A stretch of DNA of 64,000 bases from assembly GCA_958295865.1 (NCBI GenBank), contig CATQHF010000002.1, positions 1 to 64,000 of the forward strand. Reading direction: 5' to 3'. The notes below the pieces were generated by a model, which did no database searches, was not told where the DNA came from, and worked only from the letters and a program-made list of their open reading frames with translations. Positions within the stretch are counted from its first letter, which is position 1; every line of letters begins with the position of its first letter. Position numbers and translations under genes: made by a program. This document shows positions 14,964 to 22,936 of this stretch, in pieces. Source of the stretch: an uncultured Dehalococcoidia bacterium. GTDB lineage: Bacteria; Chloroflexota; Dehalococcoidia; Lucifugimonadales; JADFKI01.

Positions 14964-15839
14964 ATGGGCGTTTTGAGAAGCCTGCTGTTTGTGCCGGGGA
15001 ATCAGGCGCGGATGCTGGAGCGCGCATCGGGGCTGAAGCCGGATGCCTTCATTCCGGATATGGAGGACTCGGTGCCAATCGATGAGAAGGCGAACGCGCG
15101 CGAGGTTACGGCGTCTTATCTCGCGCGGCTGGCGGCGAGCGGCAGTCCGGTCATTCCGCGCGTGAACGCGCTGGATACGGGCTTGCTCGATGATGACCTG
15201 AAGGCGGTCGTGGGCGAGCATATATTTGGGGTATCGGTCGGCAAGATTGATACGCCGGACGACATTGCCGTCATATCGGCGAAACTGGATGCGCTGGAGC
15301 GCGGGGCGGGTATCGCGGTGGGCAGCGTCAGGCTTGTGCCTTGGATTGAGACGGCTATGGCGATAGTCAACCTGTATGAGATATGCAGGGCGTCGCCGCG
15401 CATCGTTGGCGTGGCGTTTGGGGCGGAGGACTTTACGAACGATATGGGCATCGAGCGCACGGAGTCTGAGGCGGAGACGTTCTTTGCGCGCAACGCCATC
15501 AGCGTGGCGGCGAGGGCGGCGGATGTGCTGGCGCTGGATACGCCGTACTTCAGCTTCCGCGACCCGGACGGGTTGCGCGAGAATGCTCGCACGGCGAGGC
15601 AGTACGGCTTCAAGGGCAAGTTCGCCATTCATCCGGCGCAGATTGACATCATCAACGAGACATTCTCGCCATCGGCGGCTGAGATTGAACATGCGCGCCG
15701 CGTAGTGGAGGCGTTCGAGGAGGCTGCGCGCAAGGGGCGCGGCTCTACTTCGCTGGACGGCAAGGTGGTCGATGTGCCGGTGGTGAAGCGGGCGCAGGCG
15801 ACGCTGGAACTCGCGGAGTCTATGGCGGATGTTGGCTAG
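14964..15839 (+). CDS. CitE-like CoA ester lyase (HpcH/HpaI aldolase superfamily)
   Basis: A 291-residue TIM-barrel lyase of the citrate lyase beta / malyl-CoA lyase family. Visible signatures are RSLLFVPGNQARMLERA at the N-terminus, PDMEDSVPIDEKANAR with the metal-binding acidic residues, VPRVNALDTG-like IPRVNALDTG, the PWIETAMAI segment, VAFGAEDFTNDMG, and FAIHPAQIDIINETFSP. Such stand-alone CitE-like enzymes cleave beta-methylmalyl-, malyl- or citramalyl-CoA, and the exact substrate is not clear here. No citrate lyase alpha or gamma subunit is present, so it is not a citrate lyase complex member. A strong GGGGG tract precedes the ATG. Confidence 0.85.
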   Translation: MGVLRSLLFVPGNQARMLERASGLKPDAFIPDMEDSVPIDEKANAREVTASYLARLAASGSPVIPRVNALDTGLLDDDLKAVVGEHIFGVSVGKIDTPDDIAVISAKLDALERGAGIAVGSVRLVPWIETAMAIVNLYEICRASPRIVGVAFGAEDFTNDMGIERTESEAETFFARNAISVAARAADVLALDTPYFSFRDPDGLRENARTARQYGFKGKFAIHPAQIDIINETFSPSAAEIEHARRVVEAFEEAARKGRGSTSLDGKVVDVPVVKRAQATLELAESMADVG

Positions 15840-15843
15840 GTTG

Positions 15844-16004
15844 TGTGGACATTTGCGTCATTCCCGCCCGCTCACCCGTCATTCCCGTGAAAACGGGAAT
15901 CCAGAATCTCAGAATGTAGGCATTTTCGCATATTTCAGGCAATCCAAAAGCACTGGATTCCTGCTTTCGCAGGAATGACGGGATGAAAAATCGAAATGTC
16001 CACA
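15844..16004. repeat. Nested palindromic element after the CitE-like gene
   Basis: The outer arms TGTGGACATTT (15844-15854) and AAATGTCCACA (15994-16004) are perfect inverted repeats. Inside them, hairpin repeats at 15877-15904 and 15953-15980 are inverted copies of the widespread ATTCCCG..CGGGAAT / GGAATGACG family. The whole 161-bp unit begins five bases after the citE-like stop. No ORF is present. Confidence 0.75.
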
Positions 16005-16086
16005 GAACCTAGTAAAATCATGAGGGTGGATGGGATTTTGGGCTTTTCGGTATGTCGGTAACTGAGCCTGTCAATGATGTGGTTGT

Positions 16087-16223
16087 GGTTCGACAGGCTC
16101 ACCACGAACGGTTTGTCTATGATGTGATTGTGGTTCGATAGGCTCACCACGAACGAGATAGATTACTCCCCATGAGCGGATAGATTGTTCACCATGATTG
16201 GGTAAATTGCTCGCTATGAGCGG
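16087..16223. repeat. Degenerate TTCGACA..CGAACG array leading into folB
   Basis: Two clear units (16087-16110 and 16132-16155) of the repeat that is also found inside the M14 gene. They are followed by decayed units (CCATGAGCGG, ACCATGATTG, GCTATGAGCGG) with about 20-25 bp period. The array runs right up to the first possible folB start. The whole 384-bp gap 15840-16223 is repeat DNA with no gene. Confidence 0.75.
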
Positions 16224-16634
16224 ATGGAAAAGGAATGGGGTTTGCTAAAGATGACGGAACGGGATAGAGGACGCACGGACAAGATATTTCTGAAGGGGCT
16301 GATGTTTTATGGGCATCACGGGGTTAGCCCGCACGAAAAGGCGCTGGGGCAGCGGTTTATCGTCGATGTGACGCTCGAATGCGACGCTCGCGCTGCCGGG
16401 CAGTCGGACGATCTGATAGATGCGGTGGACTATGTGCCGGCATACGAAATCGTGAAAGCGATTATAGAGGGCGACAGCAAGGATCTGATAGAGAGCGTCG
16501 CGGAGGGAATTGCGGGGCGAATACTCGAAGAACTCGATGTGAGCGCGGTTAGCGTTACGGTCAAGAAGCCGGAAGTGGCAATACAGGGCAGTATATTGTC
16601 ATACGCGGGCTTGGAGATATACAGGCGGCGATAG
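16224..16634 (+). CDS. folB: Dihydroneopterin aldolase
   Basis: Converts dihydroneopterin to 6-hydroxymethyl-dihydropterin and glycolaldehyde in folate synthesis. The protein is 136 residues from the first ATG. The segment DKIFLKGLMFYGHHGVSPHEKALGQRF contains the substrate-binding glutamate, and VSVTVKKPEVAIQG contains the catalytic lysine. No strong ribosome-binding site marks either ATG 16224 or ATG 16251, and the second would give 127 residues, nearer the usual 120. The upstream DNA is a degenerate repeat array, so its promoter is unclear. No folP or folK is adjacent. Confidence 0.9.
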   Translation: MEKEWGLLKMTERDRGRTDKIFLKGLMFYGHHGVSPHEKALGQRFIVDVTLECDARAAGQSDDLIDAVDYVPAYEIVKAIIEGDSKDLIESVAEGIAGRILEELDVSAVSVTVKKPEVAIQGSILSYAGLEIYRRR

Positions 16635-16748
16635 GGTATGGCTAGGGTGGGTGGTTTTCTCGGATAGAACTTATCTCATAAATAGACCGATTGCGATTTT
16701 CAGAGTTAAACGGCAGCGTTGTTTATACTTGGATGTGCCTTCAATGCT

Positions 16749-16779
16749 CTGGATTCCCGCGAAAGCGGGAATGACGGGT
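16749..16779. repeat. Hairpin repeat (ATTCCCGC-GAAA-GCGGGAAT)
   Basis: The two arms ATTCCCGC and GCGGGAAT close on a GAAA tetraloop and are followed by GACGGG. Related copies are at 5793-5815, 15877-15904, 15953-15980 and 17263-17290. It lies between the convergent folB and protease-like genes and could also act as a transcription end. The rest of 16635-16822 shows no gene. Confidence 0.75.
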
Positions 16780-16822
16780 GAGTAAGCGGGGATGACATCT
16801 GTATTTGTGAGATGATTTCTAG

Positions 16823-17191
16823 TCAGCGCGTTGTTCCCAGAATCATTGGGAGGGGATAGAGTTCCCGGGTGAGAGGGTTGAATGCCAAGCCCAAGGCTTC
16901 CAGGGTGGTTACGCCGATGAGGGCGCTGTCGCCGGCCTCGCCGAATATGACGGTCGCGCCGCCGAGTCGGTCGCCGTATCTGAATAGCGCGACGCCTTTC
17001 TTACGAACGATGGTTGAGCCGTCGGCGAGCGTGAACACCTGCTCGGCTTTGGGCAGGATGCCGAGGTTGTGCAGAACCGCGCTTGGAACGGCTGAGAATA
17101 TCGCGCCCGTGTCTATCAGCCCAACTACGGGTTGGCTTCTTCCTGAGTCGTCGGGGTTTTCGACTTCGATTTCCAATGAAGTGAGACCCAT
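16823..17191 (-). CDS. Retropepsin-like aspartyl protease-fold protein
   Basis: A 122-residue clan AA aspartic protease-like protein. PVVGLIDTGAIFSAVPSAVL carries the D-T-G catalytic triad, and the C-terminal ALIGVTTLEALGLAFNP is the second family element. Such single-domain proteins are common in bacteria and would need to dimerise to be active. Their substrates are unknown. The ATG is preceded by GGAGG (antisense of 17195-17205). It is flanked on both sides by hairpin repeats. It is not part of a retroelement: no reverse transcriptase or integrase is near. Confidence 0.8.
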   Translation of the reverse strand: MGLTSLEIEVENPDDSGRSQPVVGLIDTGAIFSAVPSAVLHNLGILPKAEQVFTLADGSTIVRKKGVALFRYGDRLGGATVIFGEAGDSALIGVTTLEALGLAFNPLTRELYPLPMILGTTR

Positions 17192-17262
17192 GGTAGCCTC
17201 CTGATGTTCTAGGTATTCTCAATATGTATTGCTATTACAATCTGGGCGGCGTATCAACCGCG

Positions 17263-17290
17263 TGGATTCCCGTGAAAGCGGGAATGACGA
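17263..17290. repeat. Hairpin repeat (ATTCCCG..CGGGAAT)
   Basis: TTCCCG, a short GTGAAAG loop and CGGGAA, followed by TGACGA. It is another copy of the family seen at 16749 and lies in the 172-bp spacer before the MBL gene. No ORF is seen there. Confidence 0.7.
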
Positions 17291-17363
17291 TTTTATAATC
17301 AGCGCGTGTTGAGAATACTTGTTTGTACTGCCACTTGCTTATGACTTTATGGTAGCAGATTTT

Positions 17364-18176
17364 TTAGCTGCGGATGTGCTCTATGTAGCGGGCTGCTGAG
17401 CGGCGGACGGCTTCTTTGGCGTCTTGCGGGATGTTGCGCTCCCACCAGCCGCCGTAGATGCGGTCGAAGGGGTATGGCTCGATGGCGGCTACGATGCGTT
17501 CTACTTCGGGGGCCGACATGGGTATCAGGTTTGGGTAGCTGGTCATGAAGCTGACGAAGCGGCGGTCTGGCACGACGGTTAGGGTGTCGCCGACGAAGAG
17601 CGCGCCCTTGCCGTCCGCGCCTTCCTTCCAGTGGAGCGCCGCGCTGCCCTCGAAGTGTCCACCGCAGCGGATTAGCGTTACGCCGGGCATGAGTTCGAGC
17701 GGCTCGCCGTCCCAATAGCGGATGTTGCCGTCGGCGCGCATTACATGCTCGCTGTCCGCTTCCGGTATGATGATGGGCGCGTCGTCGAATGCGCGGCTCC
17801 AGGTTACCATGCTGTCGTAGAAGTGGGGGTGTGAGAAGCATATCGCCTGTATGCCGCCCAGCGCTCGGACTGCCGCTATGGTGTCTTCGTCCAGCAGGCT
17901 GACGCAGTCGTATAGCACATTGCCGCGCGGGGTCTTCACTAGCAGCGCGCGCTGGCCTATGGAGAATGACGGCGATATGCCGATGCCCGTTAGGCCGGGT
18001 TCGAGTTGACGGACTTCGTTGGCGTATCCTTGCGCCGTGAGTTCCGCCATTGTCGTCCATTGCTGTCCGTCCCAGCCGATGTACTGGCGCGGGTCTTCGC
18101 AGATGGGGCAGTTAGGCGGCGGCGCTTCGCTTTCGGTGTATTCTACGCCGCATGTCTTGCAGATGTAATTTTGCAT
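17364..18176 (-). CDS. Rubredoxin-like zinc ribbon plus metallo-beta-lactamase-fold hydrolase
   Basis: A 270-residue two-part protein. Residues 1-27 hold a rubredoxin-like knuckle pair (YICKTCGVEY and PNCPICED, C-x2-C twice). The rest is an MBL-fold domain: SHPHFYDS replaces the usual HxHxDH motif, GGHFEGSAAL supplies another histidine, and FVGDTLTVVPD the bridging aspartate. The incomplete first motif suggests altered metal binding, though the same variant is known in a group of MBL hydrolases. The small metal domain could be structural or carry electrons as in flavodiiron proteins, but no flavodoxin domain is present. Function unknown. Confidence 0.8.
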   Translation of the reverse strand: MQNYICKTCGVEYTESEAPPPNCPICEDPRQYIGWDGQQWTTMAELTAQGYANEVRQLEPGLTGIGISPSFSIGQRALLVKTPRGNVLYDCVSLLDEDTIAAVRALGGIQAICFSHPHFYDSMVTWSRAFDDAPIIIPEADSEHVMRADGNIRYWDGEPLELMPGVTLIRCGGHFEGSAALHWKEGADGKGALFVGDTLTVVPDRRFVSFMTSYPNLIPMSAPEVERIVAAIEPYPFDRIYGGWWERNIPQDAKEAVRRSAARYIEHIRS

Positions 18177-18208
18177 GTCAGCCTTTCAGATGGTTTGCTG
18201 AGACACTC

Positions 18209-18238
18209 CGTCCTTCGACAAGCTCAGGACGAACGGGG
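18209..18238. repeat. Single TTCGACAAGCTCAGGACGAACG repeat unit
   Basis: One unit of the dispersed repeat family (also at 5759 and, in variant form, at 8041, 8394 and 16087), lying just upstream of the MBL gene start. Confidence 0.7.
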
Positions 18239-18282
18239 ATTGCCAATTTCGACCGCACAATTAGAAACGCTCTCTCGTCAGT

Positions 18283-18384
18283 GAGAAAATTGCATTAGTA
18301 CAGTTTAACCGTCGATGGGCAAGCGTTTTCACCCCCATCCTAACCTTCCCCCATCAAGAGGGAAGGGACTAATGCAATTTTCTC
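18283..18384. mobile_element. MITE-like element, copy A, with 7-bp target duplication
   Basis: A 102-bp non-coding element with perfect 17-bp terminal inverted repeats, GAGAAAATTGCATTAGT and ACTAATGCAATTTTCTC. Inside is a second hairpin (CCTTCCCCC..GGGAAGG). It is flanked directly by CGTCAGT at 18276-18282 and 18385-18391, a perfect 7-bp direct repeat as left by transposition. Further copies lie at 49470 and 59745-60059. It carries no transposase, so it would be non-autonomous. The rest of the 326-bp gap 18177-18502 shows no ORF. Confidence 0.85.
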
Positions 18385-18502
18385 CGTCAGTGTATCAGTA
18401 TGTCAGATAGTTGGCGTGTCTGGTATGATTGTTGTGTTCATCATACATCGGCGATAACGTTGGCGCACTGCGGCGCGCCGCGAAAGTTTTAGGAGTTCAA
18501 TT

Positions 18503-19897
18503 ATGCCCGGCAAGGCGAAGACACTGGGCGAACTGCGAGCGAGCGGTTACAAGCCCCTGAACATACGCGAGGAAATACGCAATAACCTTATAGGCAAGAT
18601 TGAGAATGGGGAAGGGCTTTTTCCCGGCATAATCGGCTTCGACGACTCGGTGATACCGATGCTGGAGAACGCTATTCTGGCGGGGCAGGACATCATTCTG
18701 CTGGGCGAGCGCGGTCAGGCGAAATCGCGGCTGATTCGACACATGGTATCACTGCTGGACGAGGCGGTTCCGGTGATGGCGGGCTGTGAGCTTAACTGCA
18801 ACCCACTTGAGCCGATATGCGGGGAGTGCAAGGCGACGCTGGCTGAGGCTGGGGACGACGCAGAGGTGGCTTGGCTGCATAGGGATGAGCGTTACAGCGA
18901 GAAGTTGGCGACGCCCGACATCACGGTTGCCGACCTGATTGGCGAGGTAGATCCCATCAAGGTGGCGGAAGGGCGCTACCTCTCCGACGAGCTGACGATT
19001 CACTATGGGCTGATACCGCGCACGAATCGCGGGATATTTTGCATCAATGAGCTGCCTGACCTGTCCGAGCGCATACAGGTCAGCCTGTTCAACCTGATGC
19101 AGGAGCGCGACATTCAGATTAAGGGCTACCGCATCATGCTGCCGCTGGATGTGTTCTTGATCTCGACGGCGAACCCGGAGGATTATACGAACCGGGGGCG
19201 CATCATCACGCCGTTGAAGGATAGATACGGGGCGCAGATTCGCACGCATTACCCGCGCTCGCTCGATGAAGAGATTGGCATCGTGGAGCAAGAGTACGCG
19301 CACTTCCAGGATACGCAGAGCCGCGTGAGCGTGCCTCAGTACATGAAGGAGATTATCGCGGAAATCACGGCGCTGGCGCGGCGCAGTCCCGACATCAATC
19401 AGAGGTCGGGCGTTAGTCTGCGCGTGTCCATCGCCAACTACGAGACGATTTTGAGCGCGGCGTTCAAGCGCAGCCTGCGCCACAAGGAGCCGGCGTCTCC
19501 GCGCGTGAGCGACCTGCCCGCCATCGTAGCCTCCACGACGGGCAAGATAGAGATGGAGAGCGTGGAAGAAGGACGCGAGTTCAAGGTCATCGAGGATCTG
19601 GTGAAGAAGGCGGTGCTCAACACCTTTGGACGCTACTATCAGGCAAGGCAGTTCGCCGACCTGACGCAGCGCTTCGAGGACGGGCTGATGATAGAAACGG
19701 GTAGCGATATACCTTCCGCGAGGTATATGAGCAGCTACGCGCATCTGGGCGAGGCTTCGGCGCTCATCAAGGACATCGAGCGGTCGGAGGACGCGGCGGC
19801 TATCGCCTCTGCCATCGAGTTCGTGCTGGAGGGGCTGCACCTCAATCGTCGGCTCAACTGCGACCGCGTGGGGGGGCAGTATATTTACAGCGGATGA
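18503..19897 (+). CDS. MoxR/ChlI-type AAA+ ATPase
   Basis: A 464-residue AAA+ protein of the magnesium-chelatase-subunit-I-like group (a Rv0958-like family). Walker A is GERGQAKSRL near residue 74. The Walker B region reads GIFCINELPDLSERIQ, with asparagine where aspartate is usual. Sensor 1 lies in LISTANPEDYTNRGRIITPLKDRYGAQIRTHYP. Relatives work with a von Willebrand A-domain partner to insert metals or remodel proteins. No such partner, and no porphyrin gene, is next to it here. A CxxC pair (NPLEPICGEC) sits between the Walker motifs. The true substrate is unknown. Confidence 0.85.
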   Translation: MPGKAKTLGELRASGYKPLNIREEIRNNLIGKIENGEGLFPGIIGFDDSVIPMLENAILAGQDIILLGERGQAKSRLIRHMVSLLDEAVPVMAGCELNCNPLEPICGECKATLAEAGDDAEVAWLHRDERYSEKLATPDITVADLIGEVDPIKVAEGRYLSDELTIHYGLIPRTNRGIFCINELPDLSERIQVSLFNLMQERDIQIKGYRIMLPLDVFLISTANPEDYTNRGRIITPLKDRYGAQIRTHYPRSLDEEIGIVEQEYAHFQDTQSRVSVPQYMKEIIAEITALARRSPDINQRSGVSLRVSIANYETILSAAFKRSLRHKEPASPRVSDLPAIVASTTGKIEMESVEEGREFKVIEDLVKKAVLNTFGRYYQARQFADLTQRFEDGLMIETGSDIPSARYMSSYAHLGEASALIKDIERSEDAAAIASAIEFVLEGLHLNRRLNCDRVGGQYIYSG

Positions 19898-19942
19898 ATC
19901 GAAGGCGACTTTTCAGACGCTTGACAAGGGGCGCTTTGCGTA

Positions 19943-20161
19943 ATGAAGGATTACCATATCAATATCTTCTACTCCGAAGAAGATGAGGCGTATGTAGCGG
20001 ACATACCCGACTTGGTATATTGCTCGGCTTTCGGCGACACGCCGGAAGAGGCTCTTTCCGAGTTGCAGGTCGCAAAGGCGACTTGGTTGGTAGCCGCGCG
20101 CGATTCGGGCAAGCCGGTTCCCGTTCCGAGATACCGCCCGGCGATTTATCAAGTTGTCTGA
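19943..20161 (+). CDS. HicB-like antitoxin, orphan
   Basis: A 72-residue HicB/UPF0150 protein with the partial RNase H-like fold: YHINIFYSEEDEAYVADIPDL followed by SAFGDTPEEALSELQVAKATW. It ends PVPRYRPAIYQVV. No HicA mRNA-interferase gene lies on either side (upstream ATPase stop 45 bases away, valS start 51 bases downstream), so it is an orphan antitoxin or a stand-alone regulator. AAGGGGC about eight bases before the ATG is a plausible ribosome-binding site. Confidence 0.8.
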   Translation: MKDYHINIFYSEEDEAYVADIPDLVYCSAFGDTPEEALSELQVAKATWLVAARDSGKPVPVPRYRPAIYQVV

Positions 20162-20212
20162 GGCGATGATTACAATTTTGACTGAACGCCACTGAGTTTA
20201 GGATAGGGTTGC

Positions 20213-22900
20213 ATGACAGAGAAAACGAGTTTGAGCGAGATACCGCGAGCTTATGAACCGCAAAGCGTGGAGAAGCGAATCTATGACCTATGGTCGGATG
20301 GCGGCTACTTCACGCCTGAGATCGACCATGAGCGTGAGCCGTTCACGGTTATCATGCCGCCGCCGAATGTGACGGGTGAGCTGCATTTAGGGCATGCCAT
20401 CATCATCGCGCTTGAGGACCTGATGGTGCGCTGGCAACGCATGAAGGGCAAGCCTTCGCTCTACTTGCCCGGCTCCGATCACGCGGGCATCGCAACTCAG
20501 GTGGTCGTGGAGCGCATGCTGGCGGGCGATGGCATCACGCGCCACGACCTGGGCCGCGAGAAGTTCGTGGAACAGGTGTGGCAGTGGGTTGACGAGTACG
20601 GCAGCAGGATTTATGAGCAGATCAAGCGGCTTGGCGCATCCTGCGACTGGACGCGCACGGCGTTTACGCTGGATGAGGGTCCCAGCAGCGCGGTTCGCAC
20701 GACCTTCGTGAACTTGTACAAGAAGGGGCTGATATACAGGGGGGAGCGAATTACTAACTGGTGTCCGCGCTGCCGCACGGCGCTTTCTGACTTGGAAGTG
20801 AAGTATCAGGAAGAGAATGGCAATCTCTATCATATCCGATACTTGCTCGAGGACGGCAGCGGCGCGCTGGTCGTCGCCACGACGCGGCCGGAGACGCTGC
20901 TGGGCGATACCGGGGTCGCGGTGAACCCGGACGATGAACGCTACACGGGCTATATCGGCAAGGGTGCGGTTCTGCCGGTGCTGGGGAGGACGCTGCCCGT
21001 CATAGGCGACGATGCGGTGGAGCTCGGCTTCGGCACGGGCGCGCTGAAGGTTACGCCGGGGCATGATGCGACCGACTTCGAGATTGGGCAGCGGAACGGG
21101 TTGCCGAGCGTGAGCGTGATGAACCTCGACGGGACGCTGAACGCGAATGCGGGTCCATATCAGGGGCAGAGCATGGCCGAGGCTCGGAAGAATATCGTGG
21201 AGCAGCTTGAAGCCGAGGGGCTGCTGGAACGGGTAGAGCCATACGGACATTCGGTAGGGCATTGCGACAGGTGCGATGATGTCGTCGAGCCGATAGTTAC
21301 CCGTCAGTGGTATGTGAAGATGGAGCCGTTGGCAAAGCCGGCTCGGGATGCGGTCGCAAATGGGGATACTCAGATTATCCCGGAGCGTTTTGCCAAGGTG
21401 TATTTCAACTGGATGGACAACATCCGCGACTGGTGCATCAGCCGTCAGCTGTGGTGGGGGCATCGCATACCCGTATGGTACTGCGGAGATTGCGATGAGA
21501 TCATCGTCGAGTACGAGAACCCGGCGTCTTGTCCTGCTTGCGACTCGCGCAATCTGGAGCGTGACCCGGATGTGCTGGACACATGGTTCAGCTCCGCGCT
21601 GTGGACGCACTCCACGCTGGGCTGGCCTGACAATACGGAAGACCTGAATTACTTCTATCCGACAAGCGTTATGGAGACGGGCTACGACATCCTGTTCTTC
21701 TGGGTGGCGCGGATGATGGTCATGGGGATTGAGAACATGGGCGCGCCGCCGTTCCATACGGTTTATCTGCACGGGCTTGTGCTCGATCCGGAAGGCGTCA
21801 AAATGAGCAAGACGCGCGGCAATGTGCTCGATCCGCTCCAGCTCATCGATGTGTATGGCGCGGATGCGCTGCGGTTTGCGCTGACCATCGGCAACTCGCC
21901 GGGGAACGACCAGCGCCTCAATGAGCAGAAGATGGAGGCGAGCCGCAACTTCGCCAACAAGCTTTGGAACGCGGCGCGCTTTGTGATGGCAAATCTCGAG
22001 GATGGCGGCGCGGCGCTGGAACGCTGGCATAGCCCTGAATTGCCCAGCCACCGACAAGACCGCTGGATAATGAGCCGCCTGAATCGCGTTGCCTCAGAGG
22101 TGGAGCGCTTCATGGATGAGTACCAGTTCGGTGAGGCGCAGCGCACTATACACGACTTTTTCTGGCATGAGTTCGCGGACTGGTACATTGAGATGGCGAA
22201 GATTCGGCTGCGCGCGGATGATGCTTCGGATGAGGAATCGCCGCTGCCGTATCTCGCTTATGTGCTGGAGCGCGTCTTGCGGATGCTGCATCCGTTCATG
22301 CCGTTCGTTACCGAAGAGATATGGCAGAGGCTTGGGGAGCGCGTACCCGCCGACCCGGACGCGCCGGAAGCGTTGATTGTCGCTGAGTATCCCGCGCCCG
22401 ATGCCGCGTTCTATGATGAGGACGCAGAGGCTGACATCGCGCTGGTGATGGAGATAGTGCGCTCTATACGCAACCTGCGGGCGGAGTTTCGCATACAGCA
22501 GCATCAGCGCATCGAGGCTGTGCTGGATCTGCCGGGGGACGGCGTTGTTGCGGGGGCGGAAGCGGACGCCATCAAGATGCTGGCGCGAGTGGAGCCGCTG
22601 ACGATTGGGGCAGACGGGGAGCATGCGGCATCCGACGACAGCGTTTCGCTGGTGCTGTCCAATGGCGTGGTTACGATACCGCTGAGCGGGCTGGTTGACC
22701 TGGACCGGGAGCGTGAGCGTCTTCACGGCGAGGCTGCGGACATCGACCGCAATCGTGAGCGTCTTGCCGCGCGGCTGAGCGACGACCGATTTCTGTCGAG
22801 GGCGCCGGCCGAGGTCATCGAGCGCGAGCGTGAGCGGCTGGCGAGCATCGAGGCGCGCAAGGGCAGGGTAGAGGACATTTTGGCGAGGCTGAGCGGCTAG
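20213..22900 (+). CDS. valS: Valyl-tRNA synthetase
   Basis: Charges tRNA-Val. The 895-residue length is typical. The HIGH motif is PPPNVTGELHLGHA near residue 47 and KMSKT is in GVKMSKTRGNVLDPLQ. Between them are the editing domain (VVATTRPETLLGDTGVAVNP) and the zinc-type cysteine clusters WCPRCRTAL and YCGDCDEI. The C-terminal end is the usual coiled coil (LVDLDRERERLHGEAADIDRNRERLAARL). The gene is followed 36 bases later by an MFS transporter in the same direction, perhaps co-transcribed. Confidence 0.97.
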   Translation: MTEKTSLSEIPRAYEPQSVEKRIYDLWSDGGYFTPEIDHEREPFTVIMPPPNVTGELHLGHAIIIALEDLMVRWQRMKGKPSLYLPGSDHAGIATQVVVERMLAGDGITRHDLGREKFVEQVWQWVDEYGSRIYEQIKRLGASCDWTRTAFTLDEGPSSAVRTTFVNLYKKGLIYRGERITNWCPRCRTALSDLEVKYQEENGNLYHIRYLLEDGSGALVVATTRPETLLGDTGVAVNPDDERYTGYIGKGAVLPVLGRTLPVIGDDAVELGFGTGALKVTPGHDATDFEIGQRNGLPSVSVMNLDGTLNANAGPYQGQSMAEARKNIVEQLEAEGLLERVEPYGHSVGHCDRCDDVVEPIVTRQWYVKMEPLAKPARDAVANGDTQIIPERFAKVYFNWMDNIRDWCISRQLWWGHRIPVWYCGDCDEIIVEYENPASCPACDSRNLERDPDVLDTWFSSALWTHSTLGWPDNTEDLNYFYPTSVMETGYDILFFWVARMMVMGIENMGAPPFHTVYLHGLVLDPEGVKMSKTRGNVLDPLQLIDVYGADALRFALTIGNSPGNDQRLNEQKMEASRNFANKLWNAARFVMANLEDGGAALERWHSPELPSHRQDRWIMSRLNRVASEVERFMDEYQFGEAQRTIHDFFWHEFADWYIEMAKIRLRADDASDEESPLPYLAYVLERVLRMLHPFMPFVTEEIWQRLGERVPADPDAPEALIVAEYPAPDAAFYDEDAEADIALVMEIVRSIRNLRAEFRIQQHQRIEAVLDLPGDGVVAGAEADAIKMLARVEPLTIGADGEHAASDDSVSLVLSNGVVTIPLSGLVDLDRERERLHGEAADIDRNRERLAARLSDDRFLSRAPAEVIERERERLASIEARKGRVEDILARLSG

Positions 22901-22936
22901 GGCGGTTCGCGCTCGACGCGCCGCAAACCCATCTTC

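Noticed and set aside
16823..17191. Retroelement remnant
   Set aside because: Only the aspartyl protease-like domain is present; no reverse transcriptase, RNase H or integrase ORF is near.
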